Positions 32,928 to 43,440 of a stretch of DNA of 64,000 nucleotides are shown one piece after another. Numbering within the stretch: the first letter of the stretch is position 1; each line of letters opens with the position of its first letter. Under the pieces are notes generated by a model that ran no database searches, had not been told where the DNA came from, and was given only the letters and a program-made list of their open reading frames with translations. Source of the DNA: Stemphylium vesicarium (taxonomy: Eukaryota > Ascomycota > Dothideomycetes > Pleosporales > Pleosporaceae); NCBI GenBank assembly GCA_004380135.1, contig QXCR01000002.1:372001-436000 (forward strand). Reading direction: 5' to 3'. The position numbers and the translations under genes are program-made.

Positions 32928-33181
32928 TGTTGCTGCTGCTGTTGTTGTTGTTTTTGTTGTTGTTGTTGTTGCTGCTGCTGCTGCGCGAGGAGATGATCAC
33001 GCGCTTCCGGCGAGGCGAGGTACTGCTGGCAATCCTGCAGATGCTCGATTTGCCTCGTCGTATTCTTTGCGCGAACGAAGCCGCAATGCAAACAGCGCAC
33101 CTTGTTGCATTTCGAGGGCGTGTCCTGGTCCTGGAACTCTTGAAAGGCGCGCCTAATGTCAGGGTTGGCATGTCTGCCCAT
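31515..33181 (-). CDS. BED-like zinc finger + poly-Gln + TENA/THI-4-like domain protein
   Basis: Exons 32264-33181 and 31515-32192 (intron GTATGT...GGCAG), giving 531 residues. The N terminus has a C-x2-C-x13-H-x3-C finger (C30, C33, H47, C51) of BED style, as in DNA-binding or transposase-derived proteins. An approximately 35-residue poly-Gln tract follows (about residues 67-102). From about residue 170 comes a TENA/THI-4 (heme-oxygenase fold) region: GPFHQATQRPFLSHAGCGSL, QWLVQDGHYARGYIRF, then LLDLFVNAS and a helical tail. The last about 130 residues are Met/Asn/Gly-rich (MNGPMQQNGPMQSGP). The layout suggests a nuclear regulator that uses the TENA fold as a sensor or scaffold rather than as thiaminase; that is inference. 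The splice acceptor appears damaged (see findings). Confidence 0.8.
32884..32984. repeat. CAG/CAA trinucleotide tract encoding poly-Gln
   Basis: About 100 bp of mixed CTG/TTG triplets on the plus strand, read as CAG/CAA in the minus-strand gene, with one TTT (Lys codon AAA on the minus strand). Mixed codons imply older selection or expansion as well as slippage. Confidence 0.9.
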
Positions 33182-35960
33182 CGCTGCCTGCCATGGTGGA
33201 GGTTAGCCTGGTGGGAGCAGCATTATTCTTTTGCGACAACTAGTCGAGAACACGGCAAAGAGACGCCCCCGGTGTATTCCAGGCCGAATAATTTGTGGGA
33301 CAAGAGGGTACAAGCGAAGTATGCAGGACAGGCAAGCTCACCTCGTCAGGGCTGTTTTGATAATGTGTGCAGTGTATTGTAACAATTGCGGGTACAGAAT
33401 CTGCCCAGGGTGGCCAAAGTCAGCTACAACATGGCCCTTACCTCAGCCGCCCACCTTCGCACTTCATCGCCCTGGCCCCGCGAACACGAACAGCACCAAT
33501 CGCGCCTTCAATATGCTGTTGGTTACAGCATATCCCAGCGCATGCTCGTAGGGAACAAGCAACCATCTGCTGATATCATGCCATTCTGTTCAGTCACACA
33601 GGCTTGCGAGTGGTATCTGATGTGGGGTGGGTTCTTAGTAACCACGTTTTGTTCGTTAAGATGCGCGCCAAACATTTCCGCCGTTACGATTGGCTATGGC
33701 AGAGTAAACAATCTTTTCCGGAAACCCCCGTTACGCTGTGAGACTCCAAATCCTGCCCGTCCGAAAAGCCTCCAGACGTGAAGCATGTGAGGACACTGGG
33801 TCTGCCGGGTCGTTCCTTCCAACCCTAGAAGTGTGGCAACTCGGCAATATCAATCGGCCACTTCACATGCACTCCACGACGACGTGCCCAAAGCAAGAAA
33901 TCTCAATGCAAGCGTCTCAAGACCACAGGCTACTCCAACAAATGTCTCCGAGGCGTTGCAGCTCCCCCAAAAGGCCGTTATTACCCGTTCGCCAACTTAC
34001 TCACCGTCTACTTCGGCGCCATCAACTAGGCTCCATCTCACGATGTCTTACATTACCCCACAATCATACCCCGCATATCACGCCGTCTTACCTGGATTGA
34101 GTAGCGGATGCCGCCCGCGCAGCTCCGGTGTCCACCGCAAGACACATCGTGACCGATGACGGCGGCAATTACACCTCCAGAACTACCGAAAGAGGTATGT
34201 TAGCAGGCCGATCTTAGGCGGGACAATAACCACCCGCACCTCGGCAACGGACGTTTGCCATGGGAAAGAGCGCGCATACCGCTAAAGAAGCCTGGGAAAG
34301 GTTCTTGCGATCACAAGCCCGGCGATGATCACGCTCGTTGATCTACCGCCGAGTGTCGGAAACACTAGAAGAGGCATCGTTCAATCCCCCGCATCAGCCA
34401 AGCTTTCAAGATCGCGCGCCGTCGCACGTTTATTCCCGCCGACCAAGAACTGTCAGCAAAGACATTAGGCAAGCTGCATATGTATACACGTCCGGTGTCT
34501 GGGGGGCAAATCTCGTGATGCGCAATTTGAGGTAGTTGGCAAAGCGCGGTGAAGGGAGGCAAAGTAGAGGAATGCGATGACGTCGTGGTGGCTGTCGGCC
34601 TCGCCACTGGAATGCTCGTCTGCTGGAACACGAGAAGCAAACAGCAATCACTATACGGCCTCTGGGAAAGCCATCAAATTGCTTGTGCTTCTCCCGCCAA
34701 CAAGCAAGACGGCTCCGCGGTACGTACCACGAGCCGACACCATCAGTCTCCGTGGGGCGGCATGAGTCAGACAATGCCATCATGCCTCCACGCGAACTGG
34801 GAAGCGCTTCGGGGCTCGTGGCCCTTTGGCCGGGTAGAAGTGTGTTTTTGGGCGCGTGTTTCGCAGATCGTGCGCCCACGGAGAAGAATAGACATTGTGC
34901 TTACCCGCGATGCTGCCGTTTGCAGCCCAGCGCCCTGCGTCAAGGAAAACGCACAAGATTGCAGTACTAACAGCGCGTTGCTCAAAGAACTTTCGGGCAT
35001 TAGTTTGATCCAAACTTTGGGACCGTAACAAAGCTCACGCGACTGTCTTGACAGTACACCGGTCATGACTTTACCAAGTTCACGTTGGCGTGCCAGCTCA
35101 TCTACCAAGGCCAAGGAAGCCGCCATCCACGTTTCAGTGTCACACCAAGCTCTTCGGGCCCTCTTCCACGCTTCTCGAAGATCTTCACTCCATCCCGTGA
35201 GCACTACGTCGGGATCTAAGTGGCTGAGACATGCCGATCCCCACATCATCGCCATCAAACGCTCGTCCAATCAACGTCCTGTACCTGAAGAGCCCTTACA
35301 ACTTCCACCAAGCACAACCCTGCATCTGACCTCCTTGCTCCGCCTGACCCCAGATCTCTTGCTTCATGTTGACTATGGTCGATGCCTCCAGGTTCCATTC
35401 TTCCGTAGCCTGATGCGCGACAGCTTCCTGGAGCGGTTAGACAAGCGGCTTGGGATGGCCTTCTCTCCTTTCTCTTTCGCAGCCGTTGCGTCACCGCATC
35501 AGTTGCCAACACAGGCTCCGCGCCTGGAGTGGGTAACGATGTACACACCCATCCGGTACAGCGAAGTTGTGACTTGTCGGCGAGACTGCGGTTGGTTGCT
35601 TCGCGAGGTCTTCCCGGACACCGCCATGCTATGGCCTAGGGTAGCTCTTCTAGCTAGCCAGGATGAAGCTCCAGGGAAGTGAGGATCATCGCTACGTCGT
35701 GAAGCAGCGAACGCATGCTTGTTGGGTGAGCATGACTGTCAAAAAAAATTGGGGCAACTCTGTTGCTGTGTTGGTGCATGCTCGGCTTTGTGAGTCTGCA
35801 AGGGTGAGGTTTAAAGGTGATGCGACCCCCAGTACCATGGGTCTTGTTCAACTCGAAGTTTGTGAACACAGCCAAACATACTACTACACACATCTTTCTG
35901 TTCTAATTCTTGCTCTACAACATTCAGTCAGTTGAGTAACATCACATACTCCATCTCATC
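33182..35960. other. Gene-poor region, no gene supported
   Basis: 2.8 kb. Overlapping opposite frames at 34767-35270 (-) and 35065-35682 (+) are the longest, but neither has a recognisable domain, splice structure or clear coding bias. The right end holds the glucanase promoter. Confidence 0.45.
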
Positions 35961-37245
35961 ATGGTCGGACAATGGACTGCGGCGGCCATTGGCCTGCTCG
36001 CCATGAGCACAAATGCATCCCCACTACAACACTTGAAGCGAGCCCCCATGTTTGATTACAACGGCCAAAAGGTTCGTGGTGTCAACACTGGTGGGTGGTT
36101 CGTCTTGGAGCCCTGGATCACCCCCAGCATCTTCGAAGGCAACGGTGCTAGGGACGAATATACACTCGCTAGCGCTATCGGCAAAGAAGCTGCACAGTCA
36201 AGACTGCGCGACCACTGGAATTCTTGGATCACCCAAGACGACTTCAACCAGATGGCTCGCGCTGGCCTCAACCACGTCAGAATCCCAATCGGCTACTGGA
36301 GCGTGATCGCACGTGACGGCGAACCATACCTACCAGGAGCTTACGACAAGCTCGGCGAAGCGCTTGACTGGGCTTCCGGTGCTGGTCTCAAGGTTATGAT
36401 CGATCTTCATGGCGCACCCGAATCCCAGAACGGCTTCGACAACTCCGGCAAGTACGGTAACGTTGGCTGGACACAGGGCGATTCAGTTGCCCACACTATC
36501 AAGGTGCTGAACAAGATCCGCGATGACCATGCTTCACACCCTGCCGTCTCCGCTATCGAGCTTCTCAACGAACCTCTCGGCCCGAACCTAGACATGAATA
36601 CCGTCAGACAGTTCTACATGGATGGTTGGGGCAACCTGCGAGACTCAAACGTCGCTGTCACCTTCCACGATGCCTTCCAAGGCGTAACATCCTGGGGGAA
36701 CTGGGGCGCGGGCATGTGGAACTTGCTCCTCGACACTCACCACTACGAAATCTTCGATCATTCAGCTGTTTCCATGAGCATCGATGACCACGTCAAGACT
36801 GCTTGCGATTTCGGTAACCAGATGGCATCTACTGGCAAATGGACCATTGCTGGAGAGTGGACGGGTGGTATCACCGACTGCGCGAAGTGGTTGAACGGCA
36901 AGGACAAGGGCGCGCGCTATGACGGCACCTTTGGAGATGGAGGACGGGTCGGCAGCTGTGATGGCAAGTCAACCGGCCGCGTTGCAGACCTGTCAAACGA
37001 CGACAAGTATAACGTTGGGCGCTTCATCGAGGCTCAGCTTGATGCCTACGAGAAGGCGACTGGCTGGATCTTTTGGACATGGAAGACCGAGGGTGCGCCA
37101 GAGTGGGACATGCAGGACCTCCTGGCCAATGGTCTCTTCCCTCAGCCATTGACATCGCGAAAGTGTAAGTACCCCATTTACCCATCATTCTCGCGTCGCA
37201 TGAGCATGAAGCTGACAAGCAACAGACCCTGGCCAGTGTGGCTAA
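35961..37245 (+). CDS. Secreted exo-beta-1,3-glucanase, GH5 family (EXG1-like)
   Basis: Exons 35961-37164 and 37226-37245, 407 residues. The tiny last exon supplies the ending SRKYPGQCG, the conserved C-terminal Cys of yeast-type exoglucanases; without splicing the frame runs into nonsense. An 18-20 residue signal peptide is followed by a likely KR processing site (HLKR). GH5 hallmarks: RGVNTGGWFVLEPWITPS, GLNHVRIPIGYW, the acid/base Glu in ELLNEPLGPN and the nucleophile Glu in IAGEWTGGITDCAKWLNG. The enzyme removes glucose from non-reducing ends of beta-1,3-glucan, acting in wall remodelling or nutrient release. A Kre9/KNH-type wall protein gene lies downstream on the same strand. Confidence 0.95.
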
Positions 37246-38612
37246 GTACCTTGAGATTCATGCGACGTGCCCTTGGCACCTTTCCGACTCTTGATTTCTT
37301 CATCATCACCTGGCACTCTGCACTCGCTCCGCCACCACCATGCACATAGTACACACCGACCAAGTTACGATTTAACGAATTTCATTTCGCTTCGAAGATA
37401 CCCCGACGCGTTCACTCGCTTATCCGGGGCCCGCTCGAGAGGGCGACCCTTGTCCGACACATTCCTATCGTTGAGTCGCTGCCTAGCCGTCTCCGATACA
37501 GAATATACTGCGCTACGGTAAAACACAGTCAGGGAGGGCGCAGTCGGCGCAACGTATATATGACGCAAAAACAATTATATAGTGTTTAGTCGAGTATGAA
37601 TATGAATAGTTGCAACAGCATGCGAATAAACAAATTGAAACACAAGAGTAATTCCAGTGTCGCAAAGTGGAGCCATGAATGATATGTGTTTTGGGTGCCT
37701 GCCTGAATGGGATCGCTCGATGTAAGAGCGGTAATTTGCCGGCTCATTGGCGTGTTAAGGCTTACCAAAGCCTCATCTCCCTTCCCTCTGCCATGGCGGC
37801 GAGGCGATAGTAGACCGGTGGGAGAAATTTCACGCCTTGCAGCTCGCTTAGAGCGAGAGTTTTATTGAAGATGATGCAAGACAGCGGCGGCGCGCCTCGT
37901 TCTCCCCTTTACCAGTCTAGACCCAGGTACCAATAGCGGTTCGTTCGGCCAGCGCGCCCACGCGACGGTACCTGAAGCTAAAACGCTGGCGTGAGTCGCG
38001 CGCGAAAAAGCAGATCGCGTTCCACACCATTGCGGTGATCTGGAGAAACCTCGCTTGCTGCGCATCAGGGACGCGCGAGTCGCACAAAGTTTTTGCTGGA
38101 TGTGGTGATCAATTCCATGAGTTTGCGCGCATGTGTGCGTGTGAGGGGATATAACCCTGTAACATGAAGTGTGTAGTGCAGCCTTGTGGTCGGTCGCTCC
38201 CATCCCGCCTTTGCAAGCGCTTACCACCCCTCTCCCCATCACCATTACGGCTGACAGGAACGGAGCTTCGATATACTTTCAGTCAGGCGTCCTTGCGGTC
38301 CACCCAAGATAACCTGCAAATCTCCAGAAATAGGCCGTGCCAACAGTCCAGCACTGTAGGATAGAGCTCACCGGTGCCGCCACAAAAGCCTCCTGGGGGC
38401 CGCAGGACACGAGCAGGCCGCAATCTCTCGTCGCGCCATCATTCGTCGGCGCGGCCCAAGCGCGGTGATTCTGGGCATAGCGGGTGAATTCAGGGTAACT
38501 TTGGCTGTGCCGTTTTGCACAAAGTCGACGTTCCAATCTCCAGTCAGCACTAGCTATCCCTGCATCCCTGCATAGGACCGTTTCCGTTTGGGGAGGGAAT
38601 CCAATAAGTATG
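37246..38612. other. Intergenic, no gene recognised
   Basis: Between the glucanase gene and the wall-protein promoter. No supported feature. Confidence 0.45.
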
Positions 38613-38662
38613 CCGCACCTTTCTCCTCTTCCTTTTTCTTCTTTCTCTCTCACCTACATCGT
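38613..38662 (+). promoter_or_regulatory. Pyrimidine-rich promoter/leader tract of the wall-protein gene
   Basis: A CT-rich stretch about 170-215 bp before the ATG, of the kind seen near transcription starts of highly expressed fungal genes. No TATA box is obvious next to it. Confidence 0.4.
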
Positions 38663-38827
38663 AACCAGTTTACCATATAGTCCTCGTCGAAGACATTTGT
38701 TCTTCAGCCTTTCATTAAGAAAATCACCACAGTCACTCATTACTTTGCACTTTACACCCCCCTCAACGCCAACACGTTACATTAATATCTCTCGCGATAA
38801 TCTAATATCAACAAACAATCGATCAAA

Positions 38828-39688
38828 ATGTACACCAAGGCATCCATCATCACCTTCTTCGCCGGCCTTGCTGCCGCGCAAATCCACGCTCCTGTTGGCG
38901 AGCCCAGCGGTAACCCCATCACCCGCCCCTTGAACGAGGTAAATTTATCCCACCCCTGTCGCGACCGCATACGCGCGCGCGTGCATGCGCCTCGACATCA
39001 GTAACAACCACTAAACAACCAAACATACTAACGTCAACCCCAACAGGTCGTCCCCACGTGCGAGCAGTTCACCATCACTTGGCAGCCAACCACCGCGAAC
39101 ACGGTCTCCGTGCTCCTCCTCAAGGGCCCAGCCACCAACGTCGTAAAGTTCGGACCTTCCCTCGCAGAGGGCATTGCCAACAGCGGAAGCCTGTCCTGGA
39201 CCCCTGCCTCTGACCTCGAGGCCACTGGCGGCCCCAACGGCTACGGCATCCAGATCATCGACGATGTAACTGGCCAGTACCAGTACAGCACCCAGTTCGG
39301 CATCTCCGCTGGTGACTGCGAGGAGAAGGTTTCTTCCTCCGCTGCCGTCCCCACCGCTGAGCCCACTTCCGCCGCTGCAGAGCACGCCAGCAGTGCTGCC
39401 GCCGTCTACACCCCCCCTGCTGGCTACGGTGCCTCCAAGCCCATTGCTACCAGCACCCCCGTTCCCCAGGCCAGCCACGTCTACTCTTCTGAGGCTCCCT
39501 ACCCCACCACCGTCATGACCCACCCCGCTGGCAACGGCACCGTCCCCACTGGCTCCATGACCGTCCAGCCCTCTGCCTCCATGAACGCTACCACCAGCCG
39601 TCTCCCCGAGGTTACTGCCAACTCTGCCGCTGGTGTCCAGATCGGCTTTGCCGGTATTGCTGCCGGCCTAATGGCTTTCATGCTCTAA
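38828..39688 (+). CDS. GPI-anchored Ser/Thr-rich cell wall protein with Kre9/KNH-type N-terminal domain
   Basis: Exons 38828-38938 and 39047-39688 (108-nt intron GTAAAT...CAACAG, branch ACTAAC), 250 residues. A signal peptide (MYTKASIITFFAGLAAAQ) is followed by an Ig-like Kre9/KNH domain from about residue 20 to 125: PTCEQFTITWQPTTANTVSV, GSLSWTPASDLEATGG, GYGIQIIDD, QYSTQFGIS. The rest is Ser/Thr/Pro/Ala-rich (likely O-mannosylated) and ends in a hydrophobic tail (VQIGFAGIAAGLMAFML) preceded by small residues (TANSAAG), the signature of a GPI attachment signal. Kre9/KNH proteins are linked to beta-1,6-glucan and wall assembly in yeast; proteins of this architecture are abundant surface proteins in filamentous fungi. 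Confidence 0.9.
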
Positions 39689-40536
39689 GCATCTCGTCTT
39701 TTTTCTCCCCTGCTGCTGTGAGGAAGAAGGCTTGTTTATAGTCTCGTTTTCCACTTTCCCCTTTGTTTCGTAGAAGTTGGGGCTTGGAAAACGGTTAAAT
39801 ATCATGATTGCTGTTCTTTTACATATCGCGCCTTGCTTGATTTTCGTTCCTTGATTGAAATATCCCCGTGTGGCTGTTTCTTCGGGTATATACCAAAGTT
39901 TTTTTCGTTCGCGCATGGGTTCAACATAGATTGTCATGTGCATGAGCTGTCGCGATAGATGGAGTGTCATTAATTGCATGTGAGCTCGTTAATGTTATCT
40001 GCTGTTGTCTGTGTGAAGTGAAGACGTAGTGACTTTCCTCTATTTTCATGTCCGTCATGCAGAATGCGCCAACATTGACATTTGCACATGCATGTACGAG
40101 ATTGCCTCATCAAACTTTCTCCACGTCACAGATCATGCTCTTTTCTCCCGTATTACCCCCGAAACAAGCAAAAACCAAACACCGAGTTCCCTCTCGGCGT
40201 CACATGTGTCACGTTGGGTGGCTTGTACTGTGGTGATAAAGCCCTTATGATGAGTATCAACATGCAAGACAGAAATCATTCTATTCATCAAGAAAGAGAA
40301 AAAGCCATCGTCAAGATGGACCACATATGTTCTGAACACTGAGATACTCCCAAATAGCCTCTAGATATGTAACGCCAATTCCTTCGAAAACAATAAAAGA
40401 AAAAGAGCAAGGGTCTGTGGTCATCACAAACCAAATATGGGTATAATAAGATAGGACAGAGAAAAGAAAAAAGAAAAACACGCATCCTCACCATAACCGT
40501 CATCATCATCATAAACACAAACAATCCTTCCCTGCC
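39689..40536. other. Intergenic between convergent genes
   Basis: 3' flanks of the wall-protein (+) and CaaX-protein (-) genes. T-rich 39690-39920, otherwise nothing seen. Confidence 0.45.
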
Positions 40537-43440
40537 TCACATGACGACACAATTCACCTTCCTCTTCCCCTTCTTGCCCTTTTCTTTCAAAACGGGTAAG
40601 TCGGACATGCCATCCATGCGCGACGTGCGCCCACTGAGCAGGTTGCCTGCACTCTGCGATGCGCGATGCAAGCCGCCTATGCCACCACTTGCACCGCCGT
40701 GCTGCCCATACGGGTGATGCGAGAAGGCTGCATCGCCGGTGCGTGGTGGTGCGCTGATGGGTAAGCGGTGGCCATTCGTATGCTGGTTCGCTGGTGGGGT
40801 GATTGGCGGTAAAGTGCCTCTTGGATGGTCTCCGTTGGCGCTATTTCCTGGCAGTGGCATGGCGCTATGTGGAGTGAATGAATGCGGAATAGCATTGGAC
40901 GGGACGGGGCGACGGGGAATGTGAGGCGCGGAACCGCGGCGTGCAAACATGTTAGTGGAGCTTGATATTGAGGGCGAAGAGTAAAGATCCGAGTTGTTAG
41001 TTTCTGGTCCTGGATGCCTTGTCCGGGTTTGGCGGCGGGGTGGCGATCGGGGTGTGGAATTGGAAGGGGTGGGGTTTGTAGATTGTGCGGTGGGCAAGGG
41101 CGTGTAGGACATTTGGTCCGCGTGCGCACGGGCCGATGAACTTCTCCTTCTGCGTATTGAGCCGGAAGATTGAGGACTGGGATATGTAGATGGATGAAGA
41201 AGGGACGGACGACGTTCTCGCTCTGGTGGCGGGGGTGATGATATGTTGCTGGAAGAAATTGACTGTTGGCGGTGCTGGTATAGAAGTGAGGGGGAGGTCT
41301 GCGAGGGGTTGATGGTTGCGGACATGCTGGGTAGCGGAGGCACAGGTGGTATCGAGGACGATGAATGGGTATGAGGCAGTCGCGGTACAGGAGGTGCGTC
41401 GGGATGACTTAAGCTCACACTTGCTGCAGCCGCTGCAGTTGTTGTATATGCCGGCGGTGGCGGTACCCAGTTATCCGCGTCGCTCTCGTGGGGTAGCTCT
41501 CGATGGCCATCTGCACGACGGTATTCCAGAGGTCTAAAGGGCAGAGCCCGTAGATGTCGACGGTTTGCAGGAGATACAGCCGCCACGGTGGCAGCTCTGG
41601 CTAGTGACATCTGCGACCTAGGTTGCTGATTGTCGTATGGAGCTTCAAACATAGCCTGGGCCTCTTCGGGTGTCAACTCTTCAGACTCGTCAGATGCGAT
41701 AGATGGCCGTGGTGCATTCCGATTCGCAGAGGTGCGTGCACGCTGCACAGACGTAGTCCCAACCCTTGAGTTTCTTCGCGATACCAAGTCATTCCGGTCC
41801 TGGGCTCTACGTTGTGCCATAGTTCTTGTTCGTACCAACTCCACCTCTCTGTCAAAATCGATGAAGCCTTCTGGGAGCATCTCTCCAGGACACAGGGGAT
41901 CCAGGTCGTATTCCGTCTTCAAAGGTGTTGGCGTACCGCTTCCAATAGGTTTCGTCTTGTCGAAATCGAGGACTATCAGTACTCCTTTAGACCCTAGTGG
42001 TGCTCCCGGAACCTCATTTTCATCGGGTAATATGCTAGAGTTGCCAACAGCCACAAGTCGTTGGATGTTCGCATTCAGCCGGACCCATCTCAACACGCAT
42101 ATTTCTTGCAACGTGCCTGCATTGTCGTTTGGTATTGGTATGCAAAAACAGGGCTGGATTGGGGCTTCCAATTTCGACTTCTCACTTGGCTTGTACTCCC
42201 ATGCTGGGACTTCGTAAATCCAGATGTTGGTAGTACCCCGCATTCGCAGAGCAACAGCTGCGAGATCGGCATTGGGGGATACAGCAGGCATGGCGTCATC
42301 AACGAATTCAGAGCGCGTCCATCGTTGGTGGTCTGGTAGAAACATCTTCCTTTGTGTGAACCGTTGGCACGCAATGTCGTAGATACCCCAGGAATCCTCC
42401 TCGGCGTTGAAGGCGAACAGTTCATTAAACGTCCCCGTATCTGCGTCTGGAAGAAGCGTGGCCTGGCGTGCGATCCTCGCTGTTTCTGGGAATAAAACCG
42501 AGCCTGTCCACGCCGCTTCTGGTGGTTGTGGAATCGGCTCTCCCTCCTCTGTGAGGGGTCCATCGTACAGACCAGGCAGAACAAATAAGGCAGAGCCATC
42601 CGACTTGCGTGCATATCCCGTGATAAGCAATGTTCTCCCGTCATCCGAGAATTCGAGGGCATCCCCCGCAGGTCCAGAAAGCGTGCGTCGCGTGGTTTCC
42701 GCTACTTCGGGTCCGATAGCCATGACCTCGATACCGAATTTGTTCCCCGTTATAAGTATGCGCGCATCCGGGGAGATGACAACGGAGCTAGCCTCATGCA
42801 CGAGCATTATAGTCCTCCTCTTCTTGATTTGATTGTCCCCCTCGCCGTGTATCTCGTATAGGTCGACTTGGGACGGCCGCGACAGCACGGCCAGCAGAAA
42901 ACCATCTTCGGTAATGTCGATTGCTACGGGCTTGCGTTTGACTTGCAATGTCCTCGCCCACAGCCGTGGCAGTTCCATAGTCTTGATCAGGAACATATTC
43001 GAGGAAGAGTACACGGCCACATAGCCGCCTTTTCGCGACACACTGATATCGAAGCTGTCCGGCAGTGCAGAGGAAGAAGCGGTATTGGAAACGAGCTCGA
43101 GGAGGGTGAGGCTGGGATGCGCATACGGCGGGGTGGCAGTGGGCGTCTCTGCGCTGGGCCGGTCGTCATAGGTGGTGGCGGACGTCATGGCGGTCGAATG
43201 GCCCGAGGAGGAGACAGTATCGGTGTTGGCGATAGAGGAGGCAGAGAGCAGGGTATTCATGCGCTCGTCCTCGCCCCAGTCTTCTGAGCTCAGCGAGGCA
43301 CTATGGGCACGCTCTTCGTACGCCGCCCGTCTTCTTTGACTACTGCCCTCATCGCTGGCAAAGGCAACGCCCTTTCCTCTTCCTTCTTTCGCGGCTGTCG
43401 TTGCTCCCGAATCGTGGTGGTGCGACGTCCTCCCCACCAT
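40537..43440 (-). CDS. Beta-propeller-like fungal protein with C-terminal polybasic CaaX box
   Basis: 967 residues, single exon, starting at an ATG in ACCATGG context; the frame is open 18 codons upstream but starts there only with TTG. The first about 110 residues are disordered. Residues about 110-550 contain repeated strand-like blocks (SFDISVSRKGGYVAVYSSSN, AIDITEDGFLLAVLSR, SSVVISPDARILITG, ALEFSDDGRTLLITGYA, DLAAVALRMRGTTNIWIYEV), a WD40-like propeller as in the uncharacterised fungal DUF7165 family. Residues about 560-950 are Ser/Pro/Arg-rich. The last residues, EKGKKGKRKVNCVVM, form a lysine-rich stretch plus Cys-Val-Val-Met: a CaaX box whose Met favours farnesylation, similar in layout to the K-Ras4B tail. 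It is thus probably a peripheral plasma-membrane scaffold; partners unknown. Confidence 0.85.
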   Translation of the reverse strand: MVGRTSHHHDSGATTAAKEGRGKGVAFASDEGSSQRRRAAYEERAHSASLSSEDWGEDERMNTLLSASSIANTDTVSSSGHSTAMTSATTYDDRPSAETPTATPPYAHPSLTLLELVSNTASSSALPDSFDISVSRKGGYVAVYSSSNMFLIKTMELPRLWARTLQVKRKPVAIDITEDGFLLAVLSRPSQVDLYEIHGEGDNQIKKRRTIMLVHEASSVVISPDARILITGNKFGIEVMAIGPEVAETTRRTLSGPAGDALEFSDDGRTLLITGYARKSDGSALFVLPGLYDGPLTEEGEPIPQPPEAAWTGSVLFPETARIARQATLLPDADTGTFNELFAFNAEEDSWGIYDIACQRFTQRKMFLPDHQRWTRSEFVDDAMPAVSPNADLAAVALRMRGTTNIWIYEVPAWEYKPSEKSKLEAPIQPCFCIPIPNDNAGTLQEICVLRWVRLNANIQRLVAVGNSSILPDENEVPGAPLGSKGVLIVLDFDKTKPIGSGTPTPLKTEYDLDPLCPGEMLPEGFIDFDREVELVRTRTMAQRRAQDRNDLVSRRNSRVGTTSVQRARTSANRNAPRPSIASDESEELTPEEAQAMFEAPYDNQQPRSQMSLARAATVAAVSPANRRHLRALPFRPLEYRRADGHRELPHESDADNWVPPPPAYTTTAAAAASVSLSHPDAPPVPRLPHTHSSSSIPPVPPLPSMSATINPSQTSPSLLYQHRQQSISSSNISSPPPPERERRPSLLHPSTYPSPQSSGSIRRRRSSSARAHADQMSYTPLPTAQSTNPTPSNSTPRSPPRRQTRTRHPGPETNNSDLYSSPSISSSTNMFARRGSAPHIPRRPVPSNAIPHSFTPHSAMPLPGNSANGDHPRGTLPPITPPANQHTNGHRLPISAPPRTGDAAFSHHPYGQHGGASGGIGGLHRASQSAGNLLSGRTSRMDGMSDLPVLKEKGKKGKRKVNCVVM

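Noticed and set aside
34767..35682. Overlapping long ORFs on opposite strands, one with a helical WKRARRAWCDTETW-type stretch
   Set aside because: Cannot both be real, neither has a recognisable domain, and codon third positions show no clear bias. Possibly a hypothetical gene but not supportable.
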